Positions 7,919-15,482 of a DNA stretch of 64,000 bases are shown here, piece by piece. Within the stretch, counting starts at the first letter, position 1, and each line of letters starts with the position of its first letter. The stretch is taken from positions 124,001-188,000 of the forward strand of contig NZ_QFRK01000011.1 in assembly GCF_003143855.1 (NCBI RefSeq), given 5' to 3'. Both the position numbers and the translations under genes were made by a program. The notes under the pieces were generated by a model. It saw only the letters and a list, made by a program, of their open reading frames with translations, made no database searches and was not told the DNA's origin. This stretch comes from Streptomyces sp. NWU339. Lineage in GTDB: Bacteria; Actinomycetota; Actinomycetes; Streptomycetales; Streptomycetaceae.

Positions 7919-7969
7919 AGCTCCCCGAGTGCCAGACTCGAAGCAAGCACCCCGACGGGAGGGCAGCAC

Positions 7970-9202
7970 ATGAGCGACGAACGGCCGGCATGGGCGCGAC
8001 GGATCGCCTCAGAGCGAGAAGCCCGACAGTGGTCACAAGCGGAGGTGGTCGCCGCCTTGCGCGCCCACGCACCGAAGCCACTGCCCGAGGGTTCCAGCAT
8101 GGTCCGCCAGTGGAAGCGGTGGGAGTCCGGCGAAGTGATGCCGAGTGACTTCTACCAACCGATCATCGCGGCCACCTTCGGCACCGTCACCCACGCGATC
8201 TTCCCGGTAGCCGGGCAGCGAGACGGGAACGCCGAGATCGCCGCCGTCAGCGGCATGGAGACGCTGGACATCATCAGTAGGTTGCAGGCGTCCGACGTCG
8301 ACAACGCCACGCTTGATGCCCTCCGGATCACCACCGACCGGCTGTGCTCCGAGTACCCGTATCTGCCCAGCGGGCAGCTCGCCGCCGAGGGCAGGCAGTG
8401 GCTCAAGCGGGTTGCAGGGCTCCAGTCCCAGCGGCTCACGCTCGCGCAGCACCGGGAAGTGCTCACTCTGTCCGGGTGGCTGGCGCTCCTGATCGGATGC
8501 GTCGAGTACGACATGGGCGACCGGGCCGCAGCCGAGAGCACCCGGAAGGCGGCCCTGTCTTTAGCTCGTGAGTCCGGCAACGCGGAGATCTCCGGTTGGG
8601 CCCACGAGATGCGGGCCTGGTTCGCACTGACGACCGGCGACTACCGCGGAATCCTCGCAGCGTCCCAGGCCGGGACGGAGTCGGCTCCCTCGCATGGCGT
8701 GGCCGTGCAGCTCGCCGCCCAAGAGGCGAAGGGTTGGGCGAGGCTGGGTGACCGGCGACAGACCGAGGTGGCGTTGGACCGAGGGCGCAAGCTCCTCGAA
8801 GGGATGCCGTACCCCGAAAACCTGGATCACCACTTTGTGGTGGACCCAGCGAAGTTCGACTTCTACGCGATGGACTGCTACCGGCTGCTCGGAGAGGACC
8901 GGTTCGCAGAGAACCTTGCCCGCGAGGTCATCCGGGCGGGCACAGACTTCGACGGGTCCGAGCGATCGCCGATGCGCATGGCAGAGGCGAGGATCACGCT
9001 CGGTGTGGTGGCAGCCAGGCAGGGCGACTTGGACCAGGCCGTGAAATACGGCGAGTGGGCGTTGAAGGGCGACCGGCAGTCCCTGCCGTCCCTGCTCATG
9101 GTCAGCCGCGAACTGGCAGCCATCATCAACCGAGACTTCGCCAACGAGACGACGGGCCGGGAGTACCTCGATCACTTGACCGCGCTCAGCCGCGCCAGCT
9201 AG
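7970..9202 (+). CDS. XRE-family HTH regulator with C-terminal TPR-like region
   Basis: This 410-residue cytosolic regulator has an N-terminal helix-turn-helix (about residues 8-60: REARQWSQAEVVAAL ... VRQWKRWESGEVMPSDF) and a long helical C-terminal half resembling tetratricopeptide repeats (AAAESTRKAALSLARESGN, LAQAVKYGEWALKG-type units). Such proteins are abundant in Streptomyces and often control mobile elements or respond to peptides. ATG at 7970 has GGGAGGG 7 nt upstream. A TTA leucine codon occurs at 8561-8563, so translation likely depends on bldA tRNA. Its exact target is unknown; the upstream GTGTCAC cluster is a candidate. Confidence 0.85.
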   Translation: MSDERPAWARRIASEREARQWSQAEVVAALRAHAPKPLPEGSSMVRQWKRWESGEVMPSDFYQPIIAATFGTVTHAIFPVAGQRDGNAEIAAVSGMETLDIISRLQASDVDNATLDALRITTDRLCSEYPYLPSGQLAAEGRQWLKRVAGLQSQRLTLAQHREVLTLSGWLALLIGCVEYDMGDRAAAESTRKAALSLARESGNAEISGWAHEMRAWFALTTGDYRGILAASQAGTESAPSHGVAVQLAAQEAKGWARLGDRRQTEVALDRGRKLLEGMPYPENLDHHFVVDPAKFDFYAMDCYRLLGEDRFAENLAREVIRAGTDFDGSERSPMRMAEARITLGVVAARQGDLDQAVKYGEWALKGDRQSLPSLLMVSRELAAIINRDFANETTGREYLDHLTALSRAS

Positions 9203-9479
9203 GCCAGTTACAGGTTTCTCTACCTCATCAAGCCCCGGCTGCGCTCCGCTCCGCCGGGCGCGCTCCCGGCTCCGCTCCGGGCGCCGCTCCTGCCTTCGGC
9301 CCGCTCCGCCCGCGCTGCGCCGACGCGCGCCCACTGGTGGATAGGGCCGGAGGCCATGAGGCGAGCACCGCAGAGGGCGGCCCGCGGTCAAAGACGATGC
9401 CTCCGGCGGGGGATCGGCCGGCACCGGGATGGAGGGGGCGCCGTTGCCGAGCGCGGGCACGTAGTGGCGTGCGCGGGGT

Positions 9480-9631
9480 GCTCCCATCCCGTCCGCCGTC
9501 GACCCAGGCAGAGCCGAGCAGACGCGGCCCAGGGGCGTCAAGGTCGTTCGTACAGTGGCGCGCTCCACCTTGACGCCCCTGAACCACGCCCGCTCCACGG
9601 TGTGTGGGTCGACGGCGGACGGGATGGGAGC
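9480..9631. repeat. Nested perfect inverted repeats (27 bp outer, 15 bp inner)
   Basis: Positions 9480-9506 are the exact reverse complement of 9605-9631. Inside them, 9530-9544 is the exact reverse complement of 9567-9581. Together they can fold into a two-tier cruciform or, in single-stranded DNA, a long hairpin. In an element with a HUH initiator, this fits a single-strand origin, nick-site structure or cis-acting transfer locus. Confidence 0.8.
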
Positions 9632-9735
9632 TGGGTCAAGTGGTGGGTAGAAGTGGGCGGTTGGCCAACAGGCATGCGAAGCAGTGCCAACGGTCCCTCA
9701 GGTACACTCCTGACAGGTGTCCCTCATAGGGAACG

Positions 9736-9794
9736 TCTGTAGCCGTGCCTGCGCGCACTTTGGGGAAAGGGCCGCGCAGCACGGCTTCTACAGA
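9736..9794. repeat. Imperfect inverted repeat upstream of a small ORF
   Basis: TCTGTAG..CCGTGCCTGCGCG (9736-9755) pairs with CGCGCAGCACGGCTTCTACAGA (9773-9794), with a few unpaired bases. It precedes a possible small gene by 36 bp and could be a leader structure or part of the origin region. Confidence 0.45.
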
Positions 9795-9829
9795 ACTAGT
9801 CCGAGCAACATCGACCCATAGGAGTCTCG

Positions 9830-10042
9830 ATGCCCGAGCTGGGGCCCACCGTACCGTGCTACGCATGGCAATGCAATGCGTATCGCGTGATGCGGAAGTG
9901 CACTCACCCGCTGCCAGCCTGCAAGCCCGCACGACGGACGTGGAAGACTCGGATGGAGTCAGCCACAACGGTCATGAGGTGCCTTGCTGCGGCCGCGAGC
10001 CTAGCCGCAGTGGCCTACCCGTGGGTTAACACGCTGATGTGA
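9830..10042 (+). CDS. Possible small element protein, 70 residues
   Basis: The ATG at 9830 has AGGAG 6 nt upstream. The product is cysteine-containing at the N-terminal half (four Cys in the first 31 residues) and ends with a hydrophobic stretch (VMRCLAAAASLAAVAYPW) that could be a membrane helix. I recognise no family, and third-position G+C is weaker than in neighbouring genes, so it may not be real. Confidence 0.3.
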   Translation: MPELGPTVPCYAWQCNAYRVMRKCTHPLPACKPARRTWKTRMESATTVMRCLAAAASLAAVAYPWVNTLM

Positions 10043-10047
10043 GCGTG

Positions 10048-10103
10048 CCCCGCCGTGTCCCTCCCGTGCCTGTCAGGCTGGCAAGAGACGGGGCACGGCG
10101 GGG
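10048..10103. repeat. Hairpin after the small ORF
   Basis: CCCCGCCGTG (10048-10057) is the exact reverse complement of CACGGCGGGG (10094-10103), closing a 36-nt loop. It could terminate transcription coming from the small ORF. Confidence 0.4.
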
Positions 10104-10173
10104 ACTCACGGGGAACTGACCAAGAACACGCAGGTCAGCAACTTCCCAGGTCGTGCGGCGAGCGTGTACCCGA

Positions 10174-10230
10174 TCTTCCAAACTAGCTACGCGGGTTCGA
10201 TTCCCGTCGCCCGCTCCACACGGCTCAGGG
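10174..10230. repeat. attR: 57-bp direct repeat, truncated tRNA-Gly 3' end
   Basis: This is the exact second copy of 3866-3922. The 5' half of a tRNA is missing, so it is the displaced original 3' end of tRNA-Gly and not a functional tRNA gene. Confidence 0.93.
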
Positions 10231-10264
10231 TCGGGCCGGAGGACTTTTCCTCCGGCCCGACCCT
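10227..10264 (+). terminator. Original chromosomal terminator of tRNA-Gly, now behind attR
   Basis: A perfect 17-bp stem AGGGTCGGGCCGGAGGA with a CTTT loop. It shares the GAGGACTTTTCCTCC core with the element-borne copy at 3919-3955, but the outer stem differs on both arms in a compensatory way. It probably terminated tRNA-Gly before insertion. Confidence 0.7.
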
Positions 10265-10295
10265 GATCGCGTTCCCGCCGCCTCCGCGGCCTTCG

Positions 10296-10520
10296 TCACT
10301 TGTCGGCGCGGTAGAGCTTGATGTCCTTGTCGGCGAAGAGGTGGACGTAGCCGCAGCGTCGGCAGATCAGACCGGTGGCGCTCTCGTCGGCCCGGGCCGG
10401 CTTCATGAACTCCATGCCGGAGCTGTCGAGCAGGACCTCCCGGTCCCGGGACAGGTCTCCTCGGCAGATCCGGCAGTCGAGCCGGACATCGCCCAGTACC
10501 GCACGCACCGGCCTCGCCAT
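10296..10520 (-). CDS. Small zinc-ribbon protein
   Basis: This 74-residue protein contains two CxxC pairs (CRIC near residue 17 and CRRC near 55), forming a probable zinc ribbon, with the C-terminal GYVHLFADKDIKLYR conserved among streptomycetes as I recall. No function is known to me. The ATG at 10520 lies 20 bp after the stop of the upstream membrane-protein gene, with GAGGG about 10 nt upstream, so the two form a small operon. It is the first chromosomal gene past attR. Confidence 0.75.
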   Translation of the reverse strand: MARPVRAVLGDVRLDCRICRGDLSRDREVLLDSSGMEFMKPARADESATGLICRRCGYVHLFADKDIKLYRADK

Positions 10521-10540
10521 CGCGCGAACGCCCTCGGGGG

Positions 10541-10735
10541 TCAGAAGCTGATCGAGCTGATCGTGTCCGCTATCGAGTCCAGGAAGCGGTTGATCGACGG
10601 GGCCATGCCGGTCGAGGCGAGGAAGAAGCCGAAGAGGATCGCGACGATCGCGGGTCCGGCCTTGATGGACCCCCCTCTGATCAGCACCACAAGGACGATC
10701 GCCAACAGCACCACGACAGACAGTGAAATGGCCAC
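10541..10735 (-). CDS. Small conserved membrane protein (64 residues)
   Basis: Two hydrophobic segments (about residues 3-20 and 26-44) are separated by a RGGSIKAGP loop and followed by an amphipathic C-terminus. It starts with GTG at 10735 with GAGGGTG about 10 nt upstream. It is transcribed with the zinc-ribbon gene 20 bp downstream. Small two-helix proteins of this kind are widespread in Streptomyces; function unknown. Confidence 0.7.
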   Translation of the reverse strand: MAISLSVVVLLAIVLVVLIRGGSIKAGPAIVAILFGFFLASTGMAPSINRFLDSIADTISSISF

Positions 10736-11389
10736 AACTGATCACACCCTCGGTCGGTCCGCTTCGCCGGCCCGGGCGACGCATCCCCGCGCACCCCGCC
10801 AGAACCATCGTGCCACCAACAGGGCCGTCCTATGCGGCGAGTGACGCACCGTTCGTTCCCCTTCGGCCGCGCCTCGCGTGCGCACCCTCCCCGCGAAGCA
10901 CCCGCACCGGCCCGCGCGGAGCACGCGCGGAGCCGACGCCGCGGCATCGCACAGTAATTCGGCGTGACCCCCGCACGGGGAATTCGACCGTATCGTTGCC
11001 GTCCTCGCACAACACTTTCTCAGCTATTTCGAATTACCCCCACGCGTACCCCGACGAGCCCCCCGGCAGCCCGCGAAGCGACTCGAAACGGACATCCAAC
11101 CGGACCTGCCCGGCGGGCATATGCGCCACTTCGCCCGGAACAATGACGACAAAAGGGGCCCATGGAGCACGGGGAACCCTTGCCCGCGCGATGTGTCGGC
11201 CGTCACTCCCAGAAAGCCGTCTGCATTCGCGGATCGCGGGTATCCGGATTCGACGACCAGGAATGACGTGGGAGTTTTACGAATACCCACGCCGAACGCT
11301 AGGGTGCCTCAGATGTTCCACGCTGCCTCGTCACCCGCAAGCGCAGCGAGCACACCGATCCCCTCCCCGAGTTCCTGGCGGGTGGTTCG
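10736..11389. other. Intergenic region between divergent genes
   Basis: No gene is supported. The right-hand part (about 10950-11040 and 11240-11290) is noticeably A+T-richer, with patches such as ATTTCGAATTACC. It likely contains promoters for the flanking divergent genes, but I can pick no clear -35/-10. Confidence 0.4.
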
Positions 11390-12625
11390 GTGACGGACTC
11401 GCTGCAACCGAACGGCAACCGCAGGACGCCATTTCCCCCGGCCGAACCGCCGGACCCCGGAGCGCCGGGCCCGCGCACGGAGGACACACAGAGCACGCAG
11501 AAGGCGAAGGCCGCCTCCGGCAAGCGGCGGGACGCGTTCTTCGACAACGCCAAGTACCTGGCGATCGTGCTGGTGGCCGTGGGCCACTTCTGGGAGCCCA
11601 TCAAGGGTGACAACCGGGCCATGGAAGCCGCGTACACCGTCGTGTACTCGTTCCACATGCCGGCCTTCATCATCATCTCCGGCTACTTCTCGCGCAGTTT
11701 CGACATGCGTCCCGACCGGCTGCGGCGACTGATCACCGGCGTCGCCGTGCCGTACATCATCTTCGAGACGACGTATCCGCTCTTCAAGCGCGTCATCGAC
11801 AACGACCCGCAGCAGGAGATCAGCCTCCTCGACCCCTGGTACCTCACCTGGTTCCTGTGCGCGCTGTTCGTCTGGCGGCTGACCACACCGATCTGGAAGG
11901 CGGTGCGCCACCCGCTGCCGCTCGCGCTCGGCATCGCCATGCTGGCGAGCGTCTCCCCCCAGATCGGCGACGACCTCGATCTCCAGCGGGTCCTGCAGTT
12001 CCTGCCGTACTTCGTGCTCGGCCTGTGCATGAAGCCCGAGCACTTCCAGCTGGTGCGCCGCCGGTCGGTACGGATCGCGGCGGTGCCGGTCTTCGCGGCG
12101 GCGCTGGCCTTCGGCTGGTGGGCGGTGCCGCGGATGCACACCGGGTGGTTCTACCACCGTGACTCCGCACAGGAGTTGGGTGCCCCGTGGTGGGCCGGTC
12201 CCGTCATGATGCTGGCGATGTTCGGCTGCTCCGTGCTGCTGACTGCCTGCTTCTTCGCCTGGGTGCCGGGCCGCCACATGTGGTTCACCGCGCTCGGCGC
12301 GGGCACGCTCTACGGCTACCTGCTGCACGGCTTCGTGGTGAAGGCCGGTGACTACCGGGGCTGGTTCGAGCCCTCCGTGCTGCACGAGCCGATCGGCGCG
12401 GTCGCCGTGACCGTCTTCGCGGCCGTCCTGGTGACGTTCCTGTGCTCCAGGCCGGTGCAGCGGGTCTTCCGGTTCGCGATGGAGCCGAAGATGGAATGGG
12501 CCTTCAAGCGGGATGCCGCGCAGTCGGCCCGCGACCGCGAGCGCGAACCCCGTGAGAAGCGGGACGGCCACGAGGAGCGGGACGGCCGGGAAAAACAGGA
12601 GACGCAGGAGACGGTCTCCGCCTAG
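11390..12625 (+). CDS. Acyltransferase-3 family membrane protein
   Basis: This 411-residue polytopic protein belongs to the acyltransferase 3/OatA-like family. The N-terminus after a 45-residue Pro-rich cytosolic lead reads FFDNAKYLAIVLVAVGHFWEP, the family's first helix with its conserved His, followed by about ten hydrophobic segments. The C-terminal 40 residues are a charged Arg/Glu tail. Such enzymes transfer acyl groups to cell-surface glycans or metabolites. No neighbouring pathway gene points to the substrate. GTG at 11390 follows GGTGG. Its TAG stop shares a CTAG palindrome with the convergent downstream gene. Confidence 0.85.
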   Translation: MTDSLQPNGNRRTPFPPAEPPDPGAPGPRTEDTQSTQKAKAASGKRRDAFFDNAKYLAIVLVAVGHFWEPIKGDNRAMEAAYTVVYSFHMPAFIIISGYFSRSFDMRPDRLRRLITGVAVPYIIFETTYPLFKRVIDNDPQQEISLLDPWYLTWFLCALFVWRLTTPIWKAVRHPLPLALGIAMLASVSPQIGDDLDLQRVLQFLPYFVLGLCMKPEHFQLVRRRSVRIAAVPVFAAALAFGWWAVPRMHTGWFYHRDSAQELGAPWWAGPVMMLAMFGCSVLLTACFFAWVPGRHMWFTALGAGTLYGYLLHGFVVKAGDYRGWFEPSVLHEPIGAVAVTVFAAVLVTFLCSRPVQRVFRFAMEPKMEWAFKRDAAQSARDREREPREKRDGHEERDGREKQETQETVSA

Positions 12626-13116
12626 TCGGCCGGCGCGGGGCGGTCGGGTCGCGTCCCCGCCACGAGGCCGAGGAGTGTGCGCATCCGCGCGTACTTCTCG
12701 GCCAGTCGGCCGCGGGTCGCCTCGTCCAGCACCGCCAGCCGCGCCGGATCGGCGTTGTGCGCCAGGTCCGCCTCCTTCACCAGCAGGGCGCCCGGGGTCG
12801 CGAGGATACGGGCCGCGTAGACCTCGGGAGGCTCCCCGGACCGCTTGGTGACCGCGAGGACGATGTCCCGGGTCCGCCGGCTCAGTGCCGCCTCCCTGAG
12901 CCACTGCTCCGAGAGCTTGCCGTCCTCGACGGCGTCGTGCAGCCAGGCCGCCGCGATCTGCTCCTCGTCGCCGCCGCGGTCCCGGACGCCCTCGGCGACG
13001 GCCCGGAGGTGCTCGGCGTACGGCACGCCCGCCTTGTCGGTCTGGCCCTCGTGCACGGCACGGGCGATGGCCTCGACCTGGGCGGGGGTCAGCAGGTTGC
13101 GCGGTGTCTCGGTCAC
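12622..13116 (-). CDS. HD-domain phosphohydrolase, Mesh1/SpoT-hydrolase-like
   Basis: This 164-residue stand-alone HD protein shows the motif order of (p)ppGpp hydrolases: a His in YAEHLRAVA (about residue 34), HD-x3-ED in AAWLHDAVEDG (about 58), and KEADLAHNADP (about 115). The synthetase and regulatory domains of RelA/SpoT are absent, as in Mesh1-type small hydrolases. It could trim ppGpp or another nucleotide; activity is inferred. The start is uncertain: GTG at 13116 sits right behind GGAGGG, and GTG at 13149 is the alternative. It converges on the acyltransferase with overlapping stops. Confidence 0.8.
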   Translation of the reverse strand: MTETPRNLLTPAQVEAIARAVHEGQTDKAGVPYAEHLRAVAEGVRDRGGDEEQIAAAWLHDAVEDGKLSEQWLREAALSRRTRDIVLAVTKRSGEPPEVYAARILATPGALLVKEADLAHNADPARLAVLDEATRGRLAEKYARMRTLLGLVAGTRPDRPAPAD

Positions 13117-13207
13117 CCCTCCAGTGTCCCCGCCCCCGCCGTGCCGCACGGTCCGGGCGGGGCAGGAGAGTGGTGGAGGCCGCCGGTCCGGGCGCGGGGA
13201 GCCGGGG

Positions 13208-14386
13208 TCAGCGGGGCAGGGCGGCCGTGCTGCCCTCGCGGCAGATCAGCAGCAGCGCCCGGTCGTCGTTGACGTCCTTGGCGACCGCTTCGATGAGGTG
13301 CCAGGCCGCTCCGTGGAAGCCACCGGCGACATAGCGGTCGGCCTCGCCGGTGAGGCGGTCGATGCCCTCGACGATGTCCCGGTCCGACGTCTCCACCAGG
13401 CCGTCGGTGAACAGCATCAGCACGTCCCCGGGACGCAACGAGCCTTTCACCGGGTCGAACTGTGCGCCGTCGTACACGCCCAGCAGCGGGCCGTCGCCCG
13501 ACTTCTCCTCCCAGCGGCCGCTGCCCGCGCTGAGTTGGAGACCCGGCGGATGCCCCGCGGAGTACAACTCGTAGTCGCCGGAGTCCAGGTCGAGGACGAG
13601 GTGGATGGAGGTGGCGAAGCCCTCCTGCCACTCCTGGCGGAGCAGGTAGCCGTTGGCGGCCGGCAGGAAGGCGTGCGGCGGGAGGCTGCCGAGCAGGCCG
13701 CCGAAGGCGCCGGACAGCAGCAGGGCGCGCGAGCCCGCGTCCATGCCCTTGCCCGACACGTCGGTCAGGACGACCTCCAGCGTGCGCCCGCCGTTGGTGC
13801 GGGCCGCGACCACGAAGTCGCCGGAGAAGGACTGGCCGCCGGCCGGACGCAGGGCCATCTCCCGGTGCCATCCGCTCGGCAGGGCCGGCAACTGGCTCTG
13901 CACCCTGATGCGTTCACGCAGGTCGAAGAGCATGGTGCCGCCGCGCCGCCAGGGCACGCCCACCCGGCTGCGGAACTGGGCGACGACCAGTCCGAAGAAG
14001 CCGCAGGCGGCCACGGTGAGGACGACGCCCGGAGTCACCCTGGACGCTCCCTCGGTGTACGGGCCGAGTCGGACGGCCTCCACGATCAGTGCCGTCGCCG
14101 CCGCCGCGTACAGGCCGAGCAGACTCGCCGGGCGGAGCAGCAGCCCGCCGGCGACGATCGGCAGCACCAGTGCGGACGGTGCGAACCAGACGGAGTTGGC
14201 GAGCGTCGCGGCCGAGATGAGCGGGATCGTCAGCAGCAGCCCGGCAAGGGCTATCCAGTCGGAGCCGTCCCCGCGGAAGTAGTCGACGGCGGCCCGGCGC
14301 ACGCCGACGCGGGCCCGGTGCCACTGCTTCTTCACCCGGGCCGTGAGCGTGTCGGCTGCTGCGCGCCTCTCTCGTCCTGCTGCCAT
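13208..14386 (-). CDS. Membrane-anchored PP2C/SpoIIE-type serine phosphatase
   Basis: This 392-residue protein has four or so transmembrane helices at residues 43-135 and a cytosolic SpoIIE/PP2C domain from about 160. Metal-binding motifs are visible: SGDFV (about 190), VLTDVSGKGMDAG (about 208) and LMLFTDGLVET (about 325), then DDRALLL near the end. Such phosphatases dephosphorylate anti-anti-sigma factors in stress signalling. No sensor (PAS/GAF) domain or sigma-factor gene lies nearby, so the signal would come through the membrane part. The ATG at 14386 has only a weak GGG ribosome site. Confidence 0.88.
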   Translation of the reverse strand: MAAGRERRAAADTLTARVKKQWHRARVGVRRAAVDYFRGDGSDWIALAGLLLTIPLISAATLANSVWFAPSALVLPIVAGGLLLRPASLLGLYAAAATALIVEAVRLGPYTEGASRVTPGVVLTVAACGFFGLVVAQFRSRVGVPWRRGGTMLFDLRERIRVQSQLPALPSGWHREMALRPAGGQSFSGDFVVAARTNGGRTLEVVLTDVSGKGMDAGSRALLLSGAFGGLLGSLPPHAFLPAANGYLLRQEWQEGFATSIHLVLDLDSGDYELYSAGHPPGLQLSAGSGRWEEKSGDGPLLGVYDGAQFDPVKGSLRPGDVLMLFTDGLVETSDRDIVEGIDRLTGEADRYVAGGFHGAAWHLIEAVAKDVNDDRALLLICREGSTAALPR

Positions 14387-14570
14387 CAGTTCGGGACCCT
14401 ATCCATCGGAGCGACCACTTGGCACGGGAGGTCCTGGTTGTCCCCCGTCCGGGGACCGACTTCACAGTGAACTTCACCGGGCGCCCTCGTGTGGTCGTCC
14501 GGCGGAAATTGTGCCGGACGTCCCGCTCCGCCCGCCCGCCGCGCACCGGCCCCGCCCCGCCGGGCCGGTC

Positions 14571-15398
14571 TCACCGGTGCTGGCAGGCCGGGCACCAGAA
14601 GAGGTTGCGGGCGGCGAGGCCGGCGGTGCGGATCTCCTCGCCGCAGATGTGGCAGGGCTGATGGGCCCTGCGGTAGACATACACCTCACCGCCGTGGTCG
14701 TCGACACGTGGCGGGCGGCCCATCGCCTCCGGAGTGTGTTCCGGGCGGACGGTGTCGATCCGGTTGTTGCGGACGCCCTCCCGCATGAGCCCGACCAGGT
14801 CGGTCCACAGGGCGTCCCACTCGGCGGGGGTGATGTCCCGGCCCGCGCGGTACGGGTCGATACCGTGCCGGAAGAGGACCTCGGCGCGGTAGACGTTCCC
14901 CACGCCGGCGATGAGCTTCTGGTCCATGAGGAGCGCGGCGATCGTCGTACGGCTGCGGCTGATCCTGCGGTACGCGGCGTCCGGGTCGGCGTCCGGGCGC
15001 AGCGGGTCGGGACCGAGACGGTCGTGTATCGCCCGCTTCTCGGTGTCCGTGATCAGGGCGCAGGTGGTGGGCCCGCGGAGATCGGCGTACGACGCGTGGT
15101 GCGTGAGGCGCAGCCGGACGGTGTCCGTGGGCGGGGGCGCGGGGGCCGGGCCCAGGGCGACCTTGCCGAAGAGGCCGAGGTGGATGTGGACCCAGTCGGT
15201 GTGCTCGGGGTCGGGGTCGCGGAAGCCGAGGAAGAGGTGCTTGCCGTGGGCTTCGGCGGTGTGCAGGACGGTGCGGTCCAGGAGGGCGGCGGCGTCGCTG
15301 AACTTGCCCTGGGGGCTGGAGACCCGAAGAGGGGTGCCGTCGGAGAAGGCCCCGGCGTAATCCTCGGCCAGCCGGTGAATGGTGTGGCCCTCCGGCAC
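14571..15398 (-). CDS. Fpg/Nei-family DNA glycosylase (endonuclease VIII-like)
   Basis: This 275-residue base-excision repair enzyme starts M-P-E-G-H-T-I-H-R, with the catalytic Pro2 and Glu3 of the family. The helix-two-turn-helix LMDQKLIAGVGNVYRAEVLF lies near residues 160-180, and a C-terminal zinc finger has CHIC (about 250) and CPAC (about 270). GHT after PE is typical of actinobacterial Nei proteins rather than Fpg (PELPEV). It removes oxidised pyrimidines. It precedes the phosphatase gene on the same strand with a 184-bp gap. Confidence 0.93.
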   Translation of the reverse strand: MPEGHTIHRLAEDYAGAFSDGTPLRVSSPQGKFSDAAALLDRTVLHTAEAHGKHLFLGFRDPDPEHTDWVHIHLGLFGKVALGPAPAPPPTDTVRLRLTHHASYADLRGPTTCALITDTEKRAIHDRLGPDPLRPDADPDAAYRRISRSRTTIAALLMDQKLIAGVGNVYRAEVLFRHGIDPYRAGRDITPAEWDALWTDLVGLMREGVRNNRIDTVRPEHTPEAMGRPPRVDDHGGEVYVYRRAHQPCHICGEEIRTAGLAARNLFWCPACQHR

Positions 15399-15482
15399 GG
15401 GTTCGCTCCCCTCCCTCTCGACTCTCTCAGCCCGCTCGGTTCCTCCCGCCCCCCGCCCGGTTTCTCCCGCCTCCTGGCCGGG

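Larger units (their letters stand above)
9203..10173. other. About 1 kb of mostly non-coding element DNA next to attR
   Basis: No convincing long gene is present. The first 120 bp are a degenerate run of CGCTCCG/GCTCCGC motifs. Then come a 27-bp perfect inverted repeat enclosing a second 15-bp one (9480-9631), a further hairpin (9736-9794), a small possible reading frame (9830-10042), and another hairpin (10048-10103). Such clustering suggests cis-acting replication or transfer sites. That is inference; no known origin consensus was recognised. Confidence 0.6.
3866..10230. mobile_element. Integrated element in tRNA-Gly (minimal AICE/pSAM2-like, no transfer gene seen)
   Basis: About 6.3 kb lie between 57-bp direct repeats at tRNA-Gly. 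Contents are a tyrosine integrase, a small HTH excisionase, a HUH-type replication initiator, an upstream zinc-finger protein, a short GntR regulator, an XRE/TPR regulator, and roughly 1 kb of mostly non-coding DNA with large inverted repeats. The rep-xis-int order on one strand is that of pSAM2-type actinomycete integrative conjugative elements. No FtsK/SpoIIIE-like Tra or Spd gene is present, so self-transfer seems unlikely; mobilisation in cis by a resident helper is possible. Boundaries are secure; class and behaviour are inferred. Confidence 0.9.

Noticed and set aside
9220..9320. GCTCCG-rich run as TraB recognition sites
   Set aside because: The known 8-bp GACCCGGA-type repeats of streptomycete TraB loci are not present; the run is only compositionally biased.
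10165..10220. Second tRNA-Gly
   Set aside because: Only the 3' half is present, identical to the att core, with no D-arm or 5' acceptor strand.
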